Shown here: positions 1-8,934 of the stretch, one piece after another
How the letters are laid out: the number at the start of each line of letters is the position of its first letter
Numbering within the stretch: position 1 is the stretch's first letter
Source of the DNA: Parachlamydiaceae bacterium
GTDB taxonomy: Bacteria > Chlamydiota > Chlamydiia > Chlamydiales > Parachlamydiaceae
Assembly (NCBI GenBank): GCA_013821265.1
Contig: JACDHD010000019.1
Location: 1 to 36,849, forward strand
DNA: 36,849 bases
Direction of reading: 5' to 3'
The notes under the pieces: model-generated
Databases searched by the model: none
Told to the model about the DNA's origin: nothing
What the model saw: the letters and a program-made list of their open reading frames with translations, nothing else
Made by a program: the position numbers and the translations under genes

Positions 1-3
1 GCT

Positions 4-54
4 CTTAGCAAGTCGGGCACGGGCACGCTCACGGGCACGGGCACGGAAAAGGAC
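4..54. repeat. GGGCACGG-family repeat, one arm, cut by window edge
   Basis: This is a GC-rich run of GGGCACGG units that starts with the TTAGCAAGT end motif and finishes in GGAAAAGGAC. The same arm is seen near 33865-33896, and the family recurs at 3343, 27888 and 33757. Only one arm is visible because the window begins here. It lies upstream of khpA. Confidence 0.7.
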
Positions 55-190
55 AAAGCAACACTGAAAAATGAAAACATCCTGTATACTTTTTTTTGTA
101 GCTTAATATAAATTGCTGCGATACAATCCGATTAAGTGCAGACGATGGTGTGCACGTGCATCTACCCATTCATCTTGAAAGAGGCTCTGT

Positions 191-448
191 ATGAAGGAAT
201 TTGTTGCGTATATTGTAAAGAACTTGGTTGACCATCCTGATAAAGTAAAGATCAACGAAATCGGTGGCACACAGACGCTAATTATTGAACTTTCTGTGGA
301 AAAATCTGATATCGGTAAAATCATTGGCAAGAAGGGAAAGACCATCAACGCCATTCGCACTTTATTGATGTCTGTCGCAAGCCGCAATGGCATTCGCGTT
401 AATCTAGAAATTTTGGAAGAAGACGCCGGCGCACCAAAAGTAGAGTAA
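191..448 (+). CDS. khpA: KH-domain RNA-binding protein KhpA
   Basis: The 85-aa product is a single KH domain with the RNA-contacting loop Ile-Ile-Gly-Lys-Lys-Gly at residues 44-49, followed by the helix Lys-Thr-Ile-Asn-Ala-Ile-Arg. Length and motif match the KhpA/YlqC family of small cytoplasmic RNA-binding proteins, which in other bacteria pair with KhpB and affect cell-wall and division transcripts. The start at 191 has a GAGG-type ribosome site about 6 nt upstream. The gene is followed by a bidirectional hairpin shared with the convergent DHH gene. The reverse-strand ORF over the same bases is a shadow. Confidence 0.92.
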   Translation: MKEFVAYIVKNLVDHPDKVKINEIGGTQTLIIELSVEKSDIGKIIGKKGKTINAIRTLLMSVASRNGIRVNLEILEEDAGAPKVE

Positions 449-472
449 TCTACTAGCGCAGTTTGATTTATC

Positions 473-504
473 AAAATAGGAGTGCATGCACTCCTATTTT
501 TAAG
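473..504. terminator. Bidirectional terminator hairpin between khpA and the DHH gene
   Basis: Positions 473-486 and 487-500 form a perfect 28-bp palindrome: left arm AAAATAGGAGTGCA, right arm its exact complement. There are A and T runs on both sides, so it can work as an intrinsic terminator in both directions. It overlaps the stop codon of the minus-strand gene, whose TAA is read from 502 to 500. Confidence 0.85.
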
Positions 505-3136
505 TAATAATTCGAGGCAAGTAGGGCGTGATCATCGCCTTTCGAGAATTCAATAAACCAGCTCCAAATCGCATCACAATCAACGGCAATTTGCCATCTT
601 TCGTTATCTTTAGCGGAATACCAGGGCAATTTTGGCTAAATATTTGCTGCAACTCTTCATTTACTGGTTGCAGAAACTCTATTGTTCCCGTAGATCCGAA
701 CTTTTGTATCGCTTGAAAAGCTGTTAAAAAGCTGCTGAGGTGATCATATGCGCGTTGTGTTGGCGCCACCCAAAACCAGATCTCATCTTGATGTTGGTAA
801 TGACCTACCTTATCCTGATACACCTCTTCAGCACTTGGAATCGTGCTCACCATCTGTAGGTGAAGGTCAATTTCGGGATGTGCTGCATTGACAGCTTTCG
901 CTTGTTCCAACCAGTATTCTCGTAACTTCGTTGATTGTTTTAAGTAGGTTGGAAAATTGATTGTAAATAGTTTGGTTTGACCCACGCGGCAGCAGCCATT
1001 TTGCTCTTTGGTATCAGCAAATAAATTATCGTAATGCGCCTTCTCACATGCTTGTAGATTGCGCTCCACTTCTTTTTCTTTGCTTTCGTAAACTTTGCGA
1101 TAGAGAGAATACATTTCTGAATTGCGCAAAACGCGTTTTGCTGCAGCTTTAGCGAAATTTTTATCCTTTGGAATATCGTCAAGATGGATCACTTCAACCT
1201 CTTGCTTTGACGTAAGAGATTTAAGGCGATTTAATAACCGCACCACACATTCGATGTCTCGCTTAGACACCTTCGTGAGCAAGTCAGTATCATCTAAAAT
1301 TGCATGTAGATAGCATAAGTATTCGGCAATCTCTCGATTTGGATGAACAAAATACTCCCCATTAGCTTCAAGGGCCATCCGTCTTTGCAGTAGCCCCTGT
1401 AAAATGCGCGCATTAGCAGAAGAATAGGCTTCTTTAGCTGATGTTTGGAGCTTTTCTTCAATGTCACCCGCTTGCATATCGTTTAAAGTATAGCGAGAAT
1501 TAATATCCAAAGACAATTCAGCTATGAGAACATTGCAAGATTGCGCATCGCCAATGATTGCCATTGGAGGAGATGATGTTTTCAAAGAGGCTTTATGGTG
1601 ATCAATTACGCTGATAGGAGTCAAGTAAGGGGCCATTTTGACCTCTTCCTGATTACAAAAATCTCTAAAGGAAACTGTCCCCAATATTGATTGTTGTAAT
1701 GCACTTGCCCAGATGACTCCTACAGGGAAAAATAGGTCATCCCCTTCCGACACCACAACCGTTAAGTACTCCTGTCGCTGCATCTTTATGCGAATATCGT
1801 CCACATTGCTGCGCATTGTGACAAATTGAGGCGGAGTTCCTAACACCTTTGTTTTTATCTTCATCGCCACATCGAGCTGTTCCACGTAGTCACGCGTATG
1901 GAAAATGGCGTTATCTAGGCGGTTAATGATCTTTTCAAAGCGATTGAAAATTAATGGGCGATCTTCGCGCAGTGCACCCTTTTCATCGAATAATTCGGAG
2001 TCTTTTAACGCTTCAATGTCTTGCTGGAACAGATTGAGCTCATGAACAGAAAGCTTATTCAGGGCCTGAATAAGTTCTCTAAAGGTACTTTTGAGCCCGC
2101 TTTTAACGTGTAAGACTTTTGTAAAAAAATCATTCAGATCCGATTTTTGGCGCTCTGTGAACTCCTTAACGGGTTCACAGTCCTGTATCGCTACATCAAA
2201 AACAGAAGAGATAAATTCTGGAAGATCCTTGGTGTTCAGGTTCTTTTTTGCGAATAGAGAAATTAGCCTAACGTGCAAATTGGTCTCAAACCAGCGCAAG
2301 CATGACTTAAAGCGAATAAGAATCTGACGAATTGGATCAACATCTGCATGATGCCAATCGCCAAGGTAGTGTCCCTGTTCATCGATCAAAATGATCGCCT
2401 TATCACCCGAATCTGAATCAAATAAACTGATGCTGGAACGTCCCTGGTTCTTCTGTACACCCTTTTGAGTGACAAGATCGATAGCAGAAAGGGTTAGTGA
2501 AGATGCCGAGGAGGAGACGTGAGTAAAAACTGAGGGTCCAAAAAAGTCACCAAAAACATGAGTCACTGGAGAGTCAGGAGGCCCCCCAGGAAGACTCCAC
2601 AGGTGCCTCGCAGAGCCCACACGAGCAGCAAAAGCATCTATCCAACCCCAAAACGAAGCTACCATTGTATCTACATCAGGAGAAAAGTGTGCCGCTACAA
2701 AGTGGGTTCCATTAAACGTTTTGTTCATTCCTATGGGGAAAAACGCTTGGTATTCATCACGAGGAACATATCTTCCTACAATTTTGGCGCGAATTTCATA
2801 ATTTTGCTCATCGGTTAGATCAGCAAATAGATTTAACCAGCTCTCAAAGGCTGGTAGGTGGTAAGGCTCATTGAGGATTTTTGCGTGATTGACGCGTTCT
2901 ATAAATTCTACAACCGCAGGTAGCAAAAAGGATTGCTTTGGAGCTGAAATAATGAGGTCTGTGAGTACCTGGTTAATACGTCTAAACCGTTTCCGCATTG
3001 ACAACTGGAGGAAAGTGGGCTGAGCGAATTCTCCAAACACTTGATCAAGGTTAGGAAAGGACTCACGAACAAAAACGTAGTCCCCTAAGGCGGATGATTG
3101 GTGTGTGTTTGGTAATTTTGTCATGCGCTTTCTCAT
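500..3136 (-). CDS. Large DHH-family phosphoesterase-like protein
   Basis: The protein is 878 aa (874 if the second Met at 3124 is used; neither start has a strong ribosome site). Residues 150-156 read His-x-x-Pro-Asp-x-Asp, the first metal-binding motif of DHH phosphoesterases (family II pyrophosphatases, RecJ, exopolyphosphatases). Residues 512-514 are the Asp-His-His signature, and Asp-Asp-Thr-Asp at 615-618 resembles the later metal motif. About 360 residues separate motif I from DHH, against roughly 90 in family II pyrophosphatases, so a large helical insertion interrupts the catalytic domain. No signal peptide or membrane segment is seen. A phosphoesterase or phosphohydrolase role is inferred from the motifs; the substrate is unknown. 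It lies downstream of tRNA-Arg on the same strand and converges on khpA. Confidence 0.72.
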   Translation of the reverse strand: MRKRMTKLPNTHQSSALGDYVFVRESFPNLDQVFGEFAQPTFLQLSMRKRFRRINQVLTDLIISAPKQSFLLPAVVEFIERVNHAKILNEPYHLPAFESWLNLFADLTDEQNYEIRAKIVGRYVPRDEYQAFFPIGMNKTFNGTHFVAAHFSPDVDTMVASFWGWIDAFAARVGSARHLWSLPGGPPDSPVTHVFGDFFGPSVFTHVSSSASSLTLSAIDLVTQKGVQKNQGRSSISLFDSDSGDKAIILIDEQGHYLGDWHHADVDPIRQILIRFKSCLRWFETNLHVRLISLFAKKNLNTKDLPEFISSVFDVAIQDCEPVKEFTERQKSDLNDFFTKVLHVKSGLKSTFRELIQALNKLSVHELNLFQQDIEALKDSELFDEKGALREDRPLIFNRFEKIINRLDNAIFHTRDYVEQLDVAMKIKTKVLGTPPQFVTMRSNVDDIRIKMQRQEYLTVVVSEGDDLFFPVGVIWASALQQSILGTVSFRDFCNQEEVKMAPYLTPISVIDHHKASLKTSSPPMAIIGDAQSCNVLIAELSLDINSRYTLNDMQAGDIEEKLQTSAKEAYSSANARILQGLLQRRMALEANGEYFVHPNREIAEYLCYLHAILDDTDLLTKVSKRDIECVVRLLNRLKSLTSKQEVEVIHLDDIPKDKNFAKAAAKRVLRNSEMYSLYRKVYESKEKEVERNLQACEKAHYDNLFADTKEQNGCCRVGQTKLFTINFPTYLKQSTKLREYWLEQAKAVNAAHPEIDLHLQMVSTIPSAEEVYQDKVGHYQHQDEIWFWVAPTQRAYDHLSSFLTAFQAIQKFGSTGTIEFLQPVNEELQQIFSQNCPGIPLKITKDGKLPLIVMRFGAGLLNSRKAMITPYLPRIIT

Positions 3137-3194
3137 TGGAGACAGTTTTGAGAGCTGTCTAAATTTTACGGAGTTAACAAAAAAGTAGAAGGTG

Positions 3195-3267
3195 CGGACC
3201 GAGCAGGACTCGAACCTGCGACCACCCGCTTAGAAGGCGGGTGCTCTATCCACTGAGCTATCGGTCC
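3195..3267 (-). tRNA. tRNA-Arg (anticodon UCU)
   Basis: The minus strand folds as a 73-nt cloverleaf. The 7-bp acceptor stem starts GGACCGA and is closed by TCGGTCC. The D arm is GCTC/GAGC. The anticodon stem is CCCGC/GCGGG with loop CTTCTAA, which gives anticodon TCT. The T arm is GCAGG-TTCGAGT-CCTGC and the discriminator base is G. CCA is not encoded. It decodes AGA and probably AGG. Confidence 0.96.
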
Positions 3268-3342
3268 ATCGCACAAATGAGAGGTCATACTACCTTGAGA
3301 TCCCCTTATTTTCAAGGGAATTGCCTCTTCCGGATAAAATTT

Positions 3343-3457
3343 CGTGCCCGTGCCCATGCCCGATTCGCTAAAAAATGACGCAAACCGTACAAATAATTAC
3401 TACCGTACGTAATTCTTAAGCAAATCGGACACGGGCACGCTCACGGGAACGGAAAGG
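3343..3457. repeat. GGGCACGG-family inverted-repeat element
   Basis: The left arm, about 3343-3365, is CGTGCCC units ending in CGATTCGCTAAAAAA. The right arm, about 3416-3457, starts TTAAGCAAATCGG and runs through GGACACGGGCACG to GGAACGGAAAGGG. An AT-rich centre of about 50 bp separates the arms. It occupies the divergent gap between tRNA-Arg and the kdsA transcription unit and is the most degenerate of the family copies seen here. Confidence 0.7.
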
Positions 3458-3508
3458 GACGATCATTCTTCGCGAAAGTCCCCTAAACTATATTTTTTTT
3501 TGCCTTTA

Positions 3509-3517
3509 TGCTATAAT
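3509..3517 (+). promoter_or_regulatory. Extended -10 promoter of the kdsA-lpt unit
   Basis: TGCTATAAT is a perfect extended -10 element (TG, one base, then TATAAT). It lies 26 nt before the ATG at 3543, and no convincing -35 is seen, as is usual for extended -10 promoters. Predicted transcription start is about 3523. It could drive the mini-protein and kdsA to lptB, because there is no terminator between them. Confidence 0.55.
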
Positions 3518-3542
3518 AATAGATCAATAAGGTAGGTGTTCT

Positions 3543-3725
3543 ATGGACCCACTTACAAACTCTGTTTTTTCCAAAGACTTTCAAAATTTTGTTCTTCAAG
3601 ATCCTAATGTGCGTTTTGTCAACAAAACCCCTCCGCCATTTAAGCCTAAACTTGACAAAATTAATAAATCCAAAAAAGACAAAAAAGACAAGGAAAAGCA
3701 AAAAGACAAGGAACAACAAAAATAA
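3543..3725 (+). CDS. Small Lys-rich hypothetical protein ahead of kdsA
   Basis: The product is 60 aa. An ordinary N-terminal half with a Pro-Pro-Pro turn near residue 30 is followed by a very basic low-complexity tail of Lys, Asp, Glu and Gln from about residue 40 to the end. A purine-rich site (AAGGTAGG) precedes the ATG by about 6 nt and an extended -10 promoter lies just upstream. It is 71 bp before kdsA in the same direction. I know of a small hypothetical gene at this spot in Chlamydia trachomatis, but equivalence is a guess. The tail suggests nucleic-acid or ribosome contact; function is unknown. The opposite-strand ORF is a hydrophobic mirror of the Lys-rich tail and is not credible. 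Confidence 0.55.
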   Translation: MDPLTNSVFSKDFQNFVLQDPNVRFVNKTPPPFKPKLDKINKSKKDKKDKEKQKDKEQQK

Positions 3726-3796
3726 GTATTCCCTAGCAAGATAAAGCCATCTAGTTTATTCTTAACGCTCTATGTTAAAAGAATTGAGGCTTTGTC

Positions 3797-4636
3797 ATGC
3801 ATTCCGTTCCCATTAAAGATAAAAAGAAAAACAGCACCAGATTTTCCATTGGTGCTGGACATCCCCTAGCGATCATGTGTGGCCCCTGCGTGATTGAAAG
3901 CGAAGAGCATTGTTTGCGTGCCGCCGAGACATTAAAAAAGATCTTCACTACTCATGATATCCATTTAATTTTCAAATCTAGTTACGATAAAGCAAATCGC
4001 TCTTCGATACACTCCTACCGTGGAGTAGGCTTAGATGAAGGATTACGCATTTTAGAACGTGTTCAACGCGAGTTTGATCTTCCCGTTGTTACAGATGTGC
4101 ACTCACCTGAGGAAGCCACTGCAGCAGGTTCTGTTTGTGATCTGGTCCAAATCCCCGCTTTCCTATGCCGACAGACAGATCTTATCGTTGCTGCCGCACG
4201 CTCAGGAGCAGTCGTCAACGTCAAGAAAGGCCAGTTTATGGCCCCTGCAGATATGGGAAATGTGGTGGAAAAGATTCATGAAGCTGGCAATAAAAACGTC
4301 ATCTTAGTTGAGAGAGGAACCTCTTTTGGTTATAACAACTTGGTTGTCGACCCGCGCTCTTTTGCCATCATGAAAGACTTTAACGTACCCGTCTGTTTCG
4401 ATGCCACGCATGCTGTACAGCTCCCTGGAGGTTTGGGTAAAACGTCTGGAGGCGAAAGACGATTTATTCCGACGTTGGCCAATGCAGCCCTTGCAGCCGG
4501 CGCCAATTGCTTATTTATTGAAGCGCATCCAGACCCTGCAAAGGCGATGAGTGACGCTGCCACAGTTCTTCCTTTTGAGGATTTGCCAAAGCTTCTACCC
4601 ATCTTTAAGCGCCTTTATGACGTTGTAAACAGCTAA
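3797..4636 (+). CDS. kdsA: 3-deoxy-8-phosphooctulonate synthase (Kdo-8-P synthase)
   Basis: This enzyme condenses phosphoenolpyruvate with arabinose 5-phosphate to make Kdo 8-phosphate, the precursor of the Kdo sugars of the LPS core. The 279-aa length is normal. Family motifs are all present: Gly-Pro-Cys-Val-Ile-Glu-Ser near residue 28, Phe-Lys-Ser-Ser-Tyr-Asp-Lys-Ala-Asn-Arg, Asp-Val-His, Asn-Val-Lys-Lys-Gly-Gln, Phe-Asp-Ala-Thr-His and Glu-Ala-His-Pro-Asp. The Cys in Gly-Pro-Cys, together with the late His, Glu and Asp, is the signature of the metal-dependent class; the metal-free E. coli type has Asn there. A GAGG ribosome site precedes the start. It leads the Lpt transport genes. Confidence 0.97.
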   Translation: MHSVPIKDKKKNSTRFSIGAGHPLAIMCGPCVIESEEHCLRAAETLKKIFTTHDIHLIFKSSYDKANRSSIHSYRGVGLDEGLRILERVQREFDLPVVTDVHSPEEATAAGSVCDLVQIPAFLCRQTDLIVAAARSGAVVNVKKGQFMAPADMGNVVEKIHEAGNKNVILVERGTSFGYNNLVVDPRSFAIMKDFNVPVCFDATHAVQLPGGLGKTSGGERRFIPTLANAALAAGANCLFIEAHPDPAKAMSDAATVLPFEDLPKLLPIFKRLYDVVNS

Positions 4637-4649
4637 TAGAGTATTCACA

Positions 4650-5369
4650 ATGCGTTTCCCAAAATTTACTCTTTTTTCATTAGGGGTCTTTCTAGCAGGC
4701 CTTTTGACTATTTATTTTTTGGCTTTTTCTTTTGGAGAACAGGATCGTATAGAGTATTGGGAGCGCATGAAGCAAGCTGATCCGCGCCATGCAGAATCGA
4801 GTCAACCTCCCTATACAGCAAAGCAAAATCATCAATCCGTCCACAAAGACATTTGGTTTAATCACGCAGATCAACGCCTACAAATGCGTTTGTACAGTGC
4901 TGATACCGAACTCGTACTCGAACATCATGACAATCTGACTGAGATTATTGAACAGATGCAAGACGTGACCTGTTACATGCAGGAGGAGCTATTTTACGTC
5001 CTGCCAGATGGACGTGAAGTGTCCCTACAACCTGATGGAAAGCTAGTTTTGCGTCATAAAAGCTCCAAAGAAGAAGAATCGTATGTCGTCGTTACTGATG
5101 AACCACTACTCCCCATGCAGGTCATCCGCCATTTAGAAGCAGAGAACGCGGTTTATCACTACCAGACAGATCGTTTTGTTGCCAACGATGTAGCCGTTTC
5201 ACGCTTTGTAGCAGCCGGTCATGAACTCCTAGATTCTCTACACGACTTAGTCCCCATCGTATCTGGGATTGCTCAGAAAGTAGAATTCTCTTTAGCCGGG
5301 AGCGATTTCAAATTTCAGGCCCATCAATTAAAAGCCACCTTTCATCAAGCCAAGAGCCCTAAAAAATGA
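4650..5369 (+). CDS. lptC: LptC-like LPS export protein
   Basis: The 239-aa protein has one N-terminal membrane anchor (about residues 8-28, preceded by a basic MRFPK) and a soluble domain rich in short alternating hydrophobic strands. That is the layout of LptC, the inner-membrane protein that passes LPS from the LptBFG transporter to LptA. Sequence similarity to E. coli LptC is not obvious by eye, so the name rests on architecture and on position between kdsA and lptA/lptB. The stop codon overlaps the next start as ATGA at 5366-5369, indicating translational coupling. Confidence 0.72.
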   Translation: MRFPKFTLFSLGVFLAGLLTIYFLAFSFGEQDRIEYWERMKQADPRHAESSQPPYTAKQNHQSVHKDIWFNHADQRLQMRLYSADTELVLEHHDNLTEIIEQMQDVTCYMQEELFYVLPDGREVSLQPDGKLVLRHKSSKEEESYVVVTDEPLLPMQVIRHLEAENAVYHYQTDRFVANDVAVSRFVAAGHELLDSLHDLVPIVSGIAQKVEFSLAGSDFKFQAHQLKATFHQAKSPKK

Positions 5370-6904
5370 AAAAGCCTCTATACCTCATTCTAGCACTATC
5401 TTGTATCTGTATCCCCTTTGCACATGATGCTGCTGAGGATAAGGTTGTCCTGGATTCCACATTTGCAGACTATGACGGAAACAGCATCAACTTAACAGGC
5501 GATGTTACGGTTGCTCATGATCTAGGAATTATTAAGGCTCAAAAAGTCTCCCTACTACCCTCTACGCAATCTGATGCGGAAAAGAGACATATTCATAGTT
5601 TGAGTATGTCCGGTGAGGTGAAAGTTGACCTAGCGGACGGTGGTCAGCTAACTTGTAATCGCGCATCTATTGATTATGCCACGCGTTTGGGCCAGTTTTT
5701 CGATAGTGAAGAACATCCTTATGTGATGTATGTCGAAAACAGATGCAATAAGCCTGGCGTGTGTACTCCAATAACATTAAAAAGCCACCACATGGCTATC
5801 CAAATCGACAAGGAAAGAAGTTCACAAGAAACAGATAATTACCGCTACATCAGCAGCATCACAGCCGATCAAAATGTATCGATTAACTACAACGACTACA
5901 TACTAGCCACAGCCGATTTAGCTACCTATCAACGTAGACCTTCAGAGGATGCTGAAGAGCAATCTTCTCTTCCAGGATTAATTTTTCTGCGTTCTAATGA
6001 TGACGCCCACAGCTGTCATGTTAGTAACTCGCACGGAGCCTCCATCGATTCAAATCTGATCTGCATCGATACACATAAGCGACAAATTCTATTTGCTCGA
6101 CCTCAAGGTACCTTTGAAGTCAAAGGTCATGAACATCCCATTTCCTTTTCCGCTAACAACTTAACGTGGGATGAACCAAACCATGTGATCACACTTTGCG
6201 ATCAGGTAGTCATCACACAAGAAGGCTTGGGGACGATTAATGCTGATGAAAAGGTTCAATTTTTCCAAACTTCTCTTGATGGAATTCTTCAATTAAATGC
6301 CATTACAAGCACAGGCAAAACATCTTTTGCTTACAACGACGCAGAGGGCCACACACATACTCTTACTTGTCACGGTTCTGCTAAAGTAGACCAGCTTAAA
6401 TTAACAACCGTAATGGAAAGCCCAAAAAATTCTCAAAATCTTGTTTCGGAAGATTTGCAAATCCTCTTTCAAGATGACTTGGGAGAAATTTTGGCTGATA
6501 AATTAACAGTTTACTACACTGTCCAAAATGGCTTGTTGAAAGCGTCCAAAGTCGTCCTTCAAGGCCATGTCTGCGTGCTCAATCGCGGAGTGATTGATCC
6601 AGTAAAAACAAAGGCGTTCTTTGAATATGCCCTTGCAGACACGATAGAGTACTTTCCTGATAGCCAAGAAATGAATATGTCCGCAGAAGGAAAGAAGCGC
6701 GTCCTGTTTTTTGACCGCGTAAACAACCTTCAAGTGAGTGCTCCGTCGCTAAAAGTAAAACGAGATCACACGACAAATCAAGAATCGATACAAGGCAGCG
6801 GCGACGTGCGCTTCAGTTTTGTAAAACGTGAATTAGAGGAAATGGAAAAACGCTTCCCAAATCTCATTAAGAAGGGTCAAACCGATCATGCAACAAAATC
6901 TTAA
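5366..6904 (+). CDS. lptA: LptA/OstA-like periplasmic LPS transport protein
   Basis: The 512-aa protein begins with a signal peptide (Met-Lys-Lys, hydrophobic stretch to about residue 18, cleavage near Ala-His-Asp-Ala-Ala). It continues with repeated beta-strand units of the OstA type, for example Ser-Ile-Asn-Leu-Thr-Gly-Asp-Val-Thr-Val near residue 40 and Val-Val-Leu-Gln-Gly-His-Val near residue 398. E. coli LptA is about 185 aa, so this is a much longer version with several OstA-like segments that could form a longer periplasmic bridge. The start overlaps lptC by 4 nt and the 3' end overlaps lptB by 17 nt, so the three are read as one operon. Confidence 0.8.
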   Translation: MKKPLYLILALSCICIPFAHDAAEDKVVLDSTFADYDGNSINLTGDVTVAHDLGIIKAQKVSLLPSTQSDAEKRHIHSLSMSGEVKVDLADGGQLTCNRASIDYATRLGQFFDSEEHPYVMYVENRCNKPGVCTPITLKSHHMAIQIDKERSSQETDNYRYISSITADQNVSINYNDYILATADLATYQRRPSEDAEEQSSLPGLIFLRSNDDAHSCHVSNSHGASIDSNLICIDTHKRQILFARPQGTFEVKGHEHPISFSANNLTWDEPNHVITLCDQVVITQEGLGTINADEKVQFFQTSLDGILQLNAITSTGKTSFAYNDAEGHTHTLTCHGSAKVDQLKLTTVMESPKNSQNLVSEDLQILFQDDLGEILADKLTVYYTVQNGLLKASKVVLQGHVCVLNRGVIDPVKTKAFFEYALADTIEYFPDSQEMNMSAEGKKRVLFFDRVNNLQVSAPSLKVKRDHTTNQESIQGSGDVRFSFVKRELEEMEKRFPNLIKKGQTDHATKS

Positions 6905-7640
6905 CGAATCACCTTCAACTACGTGCTTAGAAGTCAAAGACCTTCAAAAAACTTATGGGGATCGTCGTGTTGTGGATGGCCTTTCCTTCGAAGTAGCCAA
7001 AGGCGAGATCGTCGGTCTTTTAGGTCCCAATGGAGCAGGCAAAACGACAGCGTTCTACATGACTGTGGGTCTGATACGTCCTGATCGCGGTCAGGTGATT
7101 TTTAACGGTGTCGATGTGACCCAAAATCCGATGCACGAACGCGCCAGAATGGGCATGGGATATTTGGCTCAAGAGCCTTCAGTCTTTCGTCATTTGACCG
7201 TTGAAGAGAATATTTTGTGCATTTTGGAAAGTTTGTCTCTGAGTAAAAAAGAGCAAAAAGTGCGCTTAGAACAGCTCTTAGAAGAACTACACCTCACTCC
7301 TTTGGCAAAGAAGATGGCTGTGGCGCTATCTGGAGGCGAGCGACGCCGACTTGAAATCACACGTGCCCTGATCACAAACCCGACACTATTAATGCTAGAT
7401 GAACCCTTCGCCAATATCGATCCCATTTCGGTGCAGGAAGTAAAACAGCTCATTGTGCTGTTGTCACAAAAAGGCATTAGCATTCTGATTACAGATCACA
7501 ATGCCCGCGAAATTTTCTCTGTGGTGCACCGCAGCTATTTAGTGAGCGAAGGAAAAGTGATGTTGTCTGGACCTGTTGAAGAGTTAGTGAATAATGAGGA
7601 AGCGCGACGCACCTACCTCGGCATGAATTTTAAACTATAG
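6888..7640 (+). CDS. lptB: LPS export ABC transporter ATPase LptB
   Basis: The 250-aa ABC ATPase energises LPS extraction from the inner membrane. Walker A is Gly-Pro-Asn-Gly-Ala-Gly-Lys-Thr at 46-53, the signature is Leu-Ser-Gly-Gly-Glu at 147-151, Walker B is Leu-Leu-Met-Leu-Asp-Glu-Pro at 167-173, and the switch His is residue 204. The Phe-Ala-Asn-Ile-Asp-Pro motif after Walker B and the Thr-Tyr-Leu-Gly ending are typical of LptB (YhbG). It overlaps lptA by 17 nt. The permease partners LptF/LptG are not in this window. Confidence 0.96.
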   Translation: MQQNLNESPSTTCLEVKDLQKTYGDRRVVDGLSFEVAKGEIVGLLGPNGAGKTTAFYMTVGLIRPDRGQVIFNGVDVTQNPMHERARMGMGYLAQEPSVFRHLTVEENILCILESLSLSKKEQKVRLEQLLEELHLTPLAKKMAVALSGGERRRLEITRALITNPTLLMLDEPFANIDPISVQEVKQLIVLLSQKGISILITDHNAREIFSVVHRSYLVSEGKVMLSGPVEELVNNEEARRTYLGMNFKL

Positions 7641-7734
7641 ACGAAGACAAACTAATAACACATTAATTATATTCAATGAAAATTTGATGTGTTATAAAAT
7701 AAACAACTCTATTTTAAATCACAAAGGATTAATT

Positions 7735-8394
7735 ATGAAATCATGTTTAAGCTTATGTAGAAATGTGGAGAACAGTCTGTCACAGATCATTCTTAGAGAT
7801 GCTGTAGGAATGGCTTGTTTTGGAGTAGTAGGATGTGTGGTGACACCATTTGTTGCAGTAGTGGCTCTGCCCATATTCGCAATCAAAGCTTGCTTAGACA
7901 TTCGTGCATACAAGCCTTTATACAAACAAACATTAGATTCCAATGGAAAGAGAATCCGTTTTGGACGCGTTGAAGGTCAGGATTATACAAAGTGGAACGG
8001 CAAGTGTGACAATGACGATAAATTGCCTATAGGTTCACATGGAACAAGTTGGGATGAAGGACTCTCTGTGACTCATGGTCTACGCACTTATCCAACATTC
8101 ACACAAGAAGGCAATCCGTTTGAAGGCCAGGATAATATAAAATGGCTAGAAAATGAAAAAGTGAGATTAGAACAAAAAGTTCGAGTTGACTTTTCTCTTA
8201 AATGGTTAAAGGCTTCAGCTAAAGGACTCATTCCAATTATAGGATTCATTTGGGCTGCTTATGAAGTGAACAAAGTCAAACAAGCTAGCCGCAGTGGGTG
8301 CAATCAATGTCAGTATGATGGGCGAAGAGAAGCTTTACACTGGAGTCGAAAAGATGCTGTTCGATTTCATCTTGAGCAGCTAATTCCAATATAA
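7735..8394 (+). CDS. Membrane protein, paralogue 1 of a tandem pair
   Basis: The product is 219 aa. I chose the ATG at 7735, not 7684, because AAAGGA lies 6 nt upstream. Residues about 20-55 form a long hydrophobic stretch with Gly and Pro in its middle (Val-Thr-Pro-Phe-Val-Ala-Val-Val-Ala-Leu-Pro), which could be two short membrane passes. A second hydrophobic segment containing Leu-Ile-Pro-Ile-Ile-Gly lies near residues 160-180. The middle is soluble and contains Gln-Asp-Tyr-Thr-Lys-Trp-Asn-Gly-Lys. The C-terminal part has a Cys-x-x-Cys and Leu-His-Trp-Ser-Arg-Lys. It shares all these landmarks with the gene at 8935. I do not recognise the family; the bilobed hydrophobic region resembles chlamydial Inc proteins only loosely. 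Confidence 0.75.
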   Translation: MKSCLSLCRNVENSLSQIILRDAVGMACFGVVGCVVTPFVAVVALPIFAIKACLDIRAYKPLYKQTLDSNGKRIRFGRVEGQDYTKWNGKCDNDDKLPIGSHGTSWDEGLSVTHGLRTYPTFTQEGNPFEGQDNIKWLENEKVRLEQKVRVDFSLKWLKASAKGLIPIIGFIWAAYEVNKVKQASRSGCNQCQYDGRREALHWSRKDAVRFHLEQLIPI

Positions 8395-8438
8395 ATACGA
8401 CAGGAACGAGATGTTCTATGTCACAACGAAGAATTACA

Positions 8439-8790
<352 letters not shown>

Positions 8791-8872
8791 TTCCTGTTAT
8801 TCTCCATTGAATTATTTTAAAATGAGTTTGGTTTAACAATTAACTATAGCTATAACAATTAACATTTTTAAT

Positions 8873-8901
8873 TTGAATTAAATATTAACATAAGCTATAC
8901 T
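8873..8901 (+). promoter_or_regulatory. Sigma70-type promoter of the second paralogue
   Basis: TTGAAT at 8873-8878 and TATACT at 8896-8901 are separated by exactly 17 bp, with an AT-rich spacer. Predicted transcription start is about 8908, giving a leader of about 27 nt with AAGAGGA before the ATG at 8935. The promoter shows that this gene does not depend on read-through from paralogue 1 across the intron remnant. Confidence 0.6.
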
Positions 8902-8934
8902 CATCTTTACATTTAATGAATATAAGAGGATTTT

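Noticed and set aside
103-474. 123-aa ORF antisense to khpA
   Set aside because: It overlaps a conserved KH-domain gene and has no family features or ribosome site.
3166-3357. 63-aa minus-strand ORF
   Set aside because: It runs through the tRNA-Arg(UCU) gene and into repeat sequence; it has no ribosome site and its residues are a translation of the tRNA.
3483-3719. 78-aa hydrophobic minus-strand ORF
   Set aside because: It is the complement of a Lys-rich coding tail, which always reads as Phe/Leu-rich; no ribosome site or promoter.
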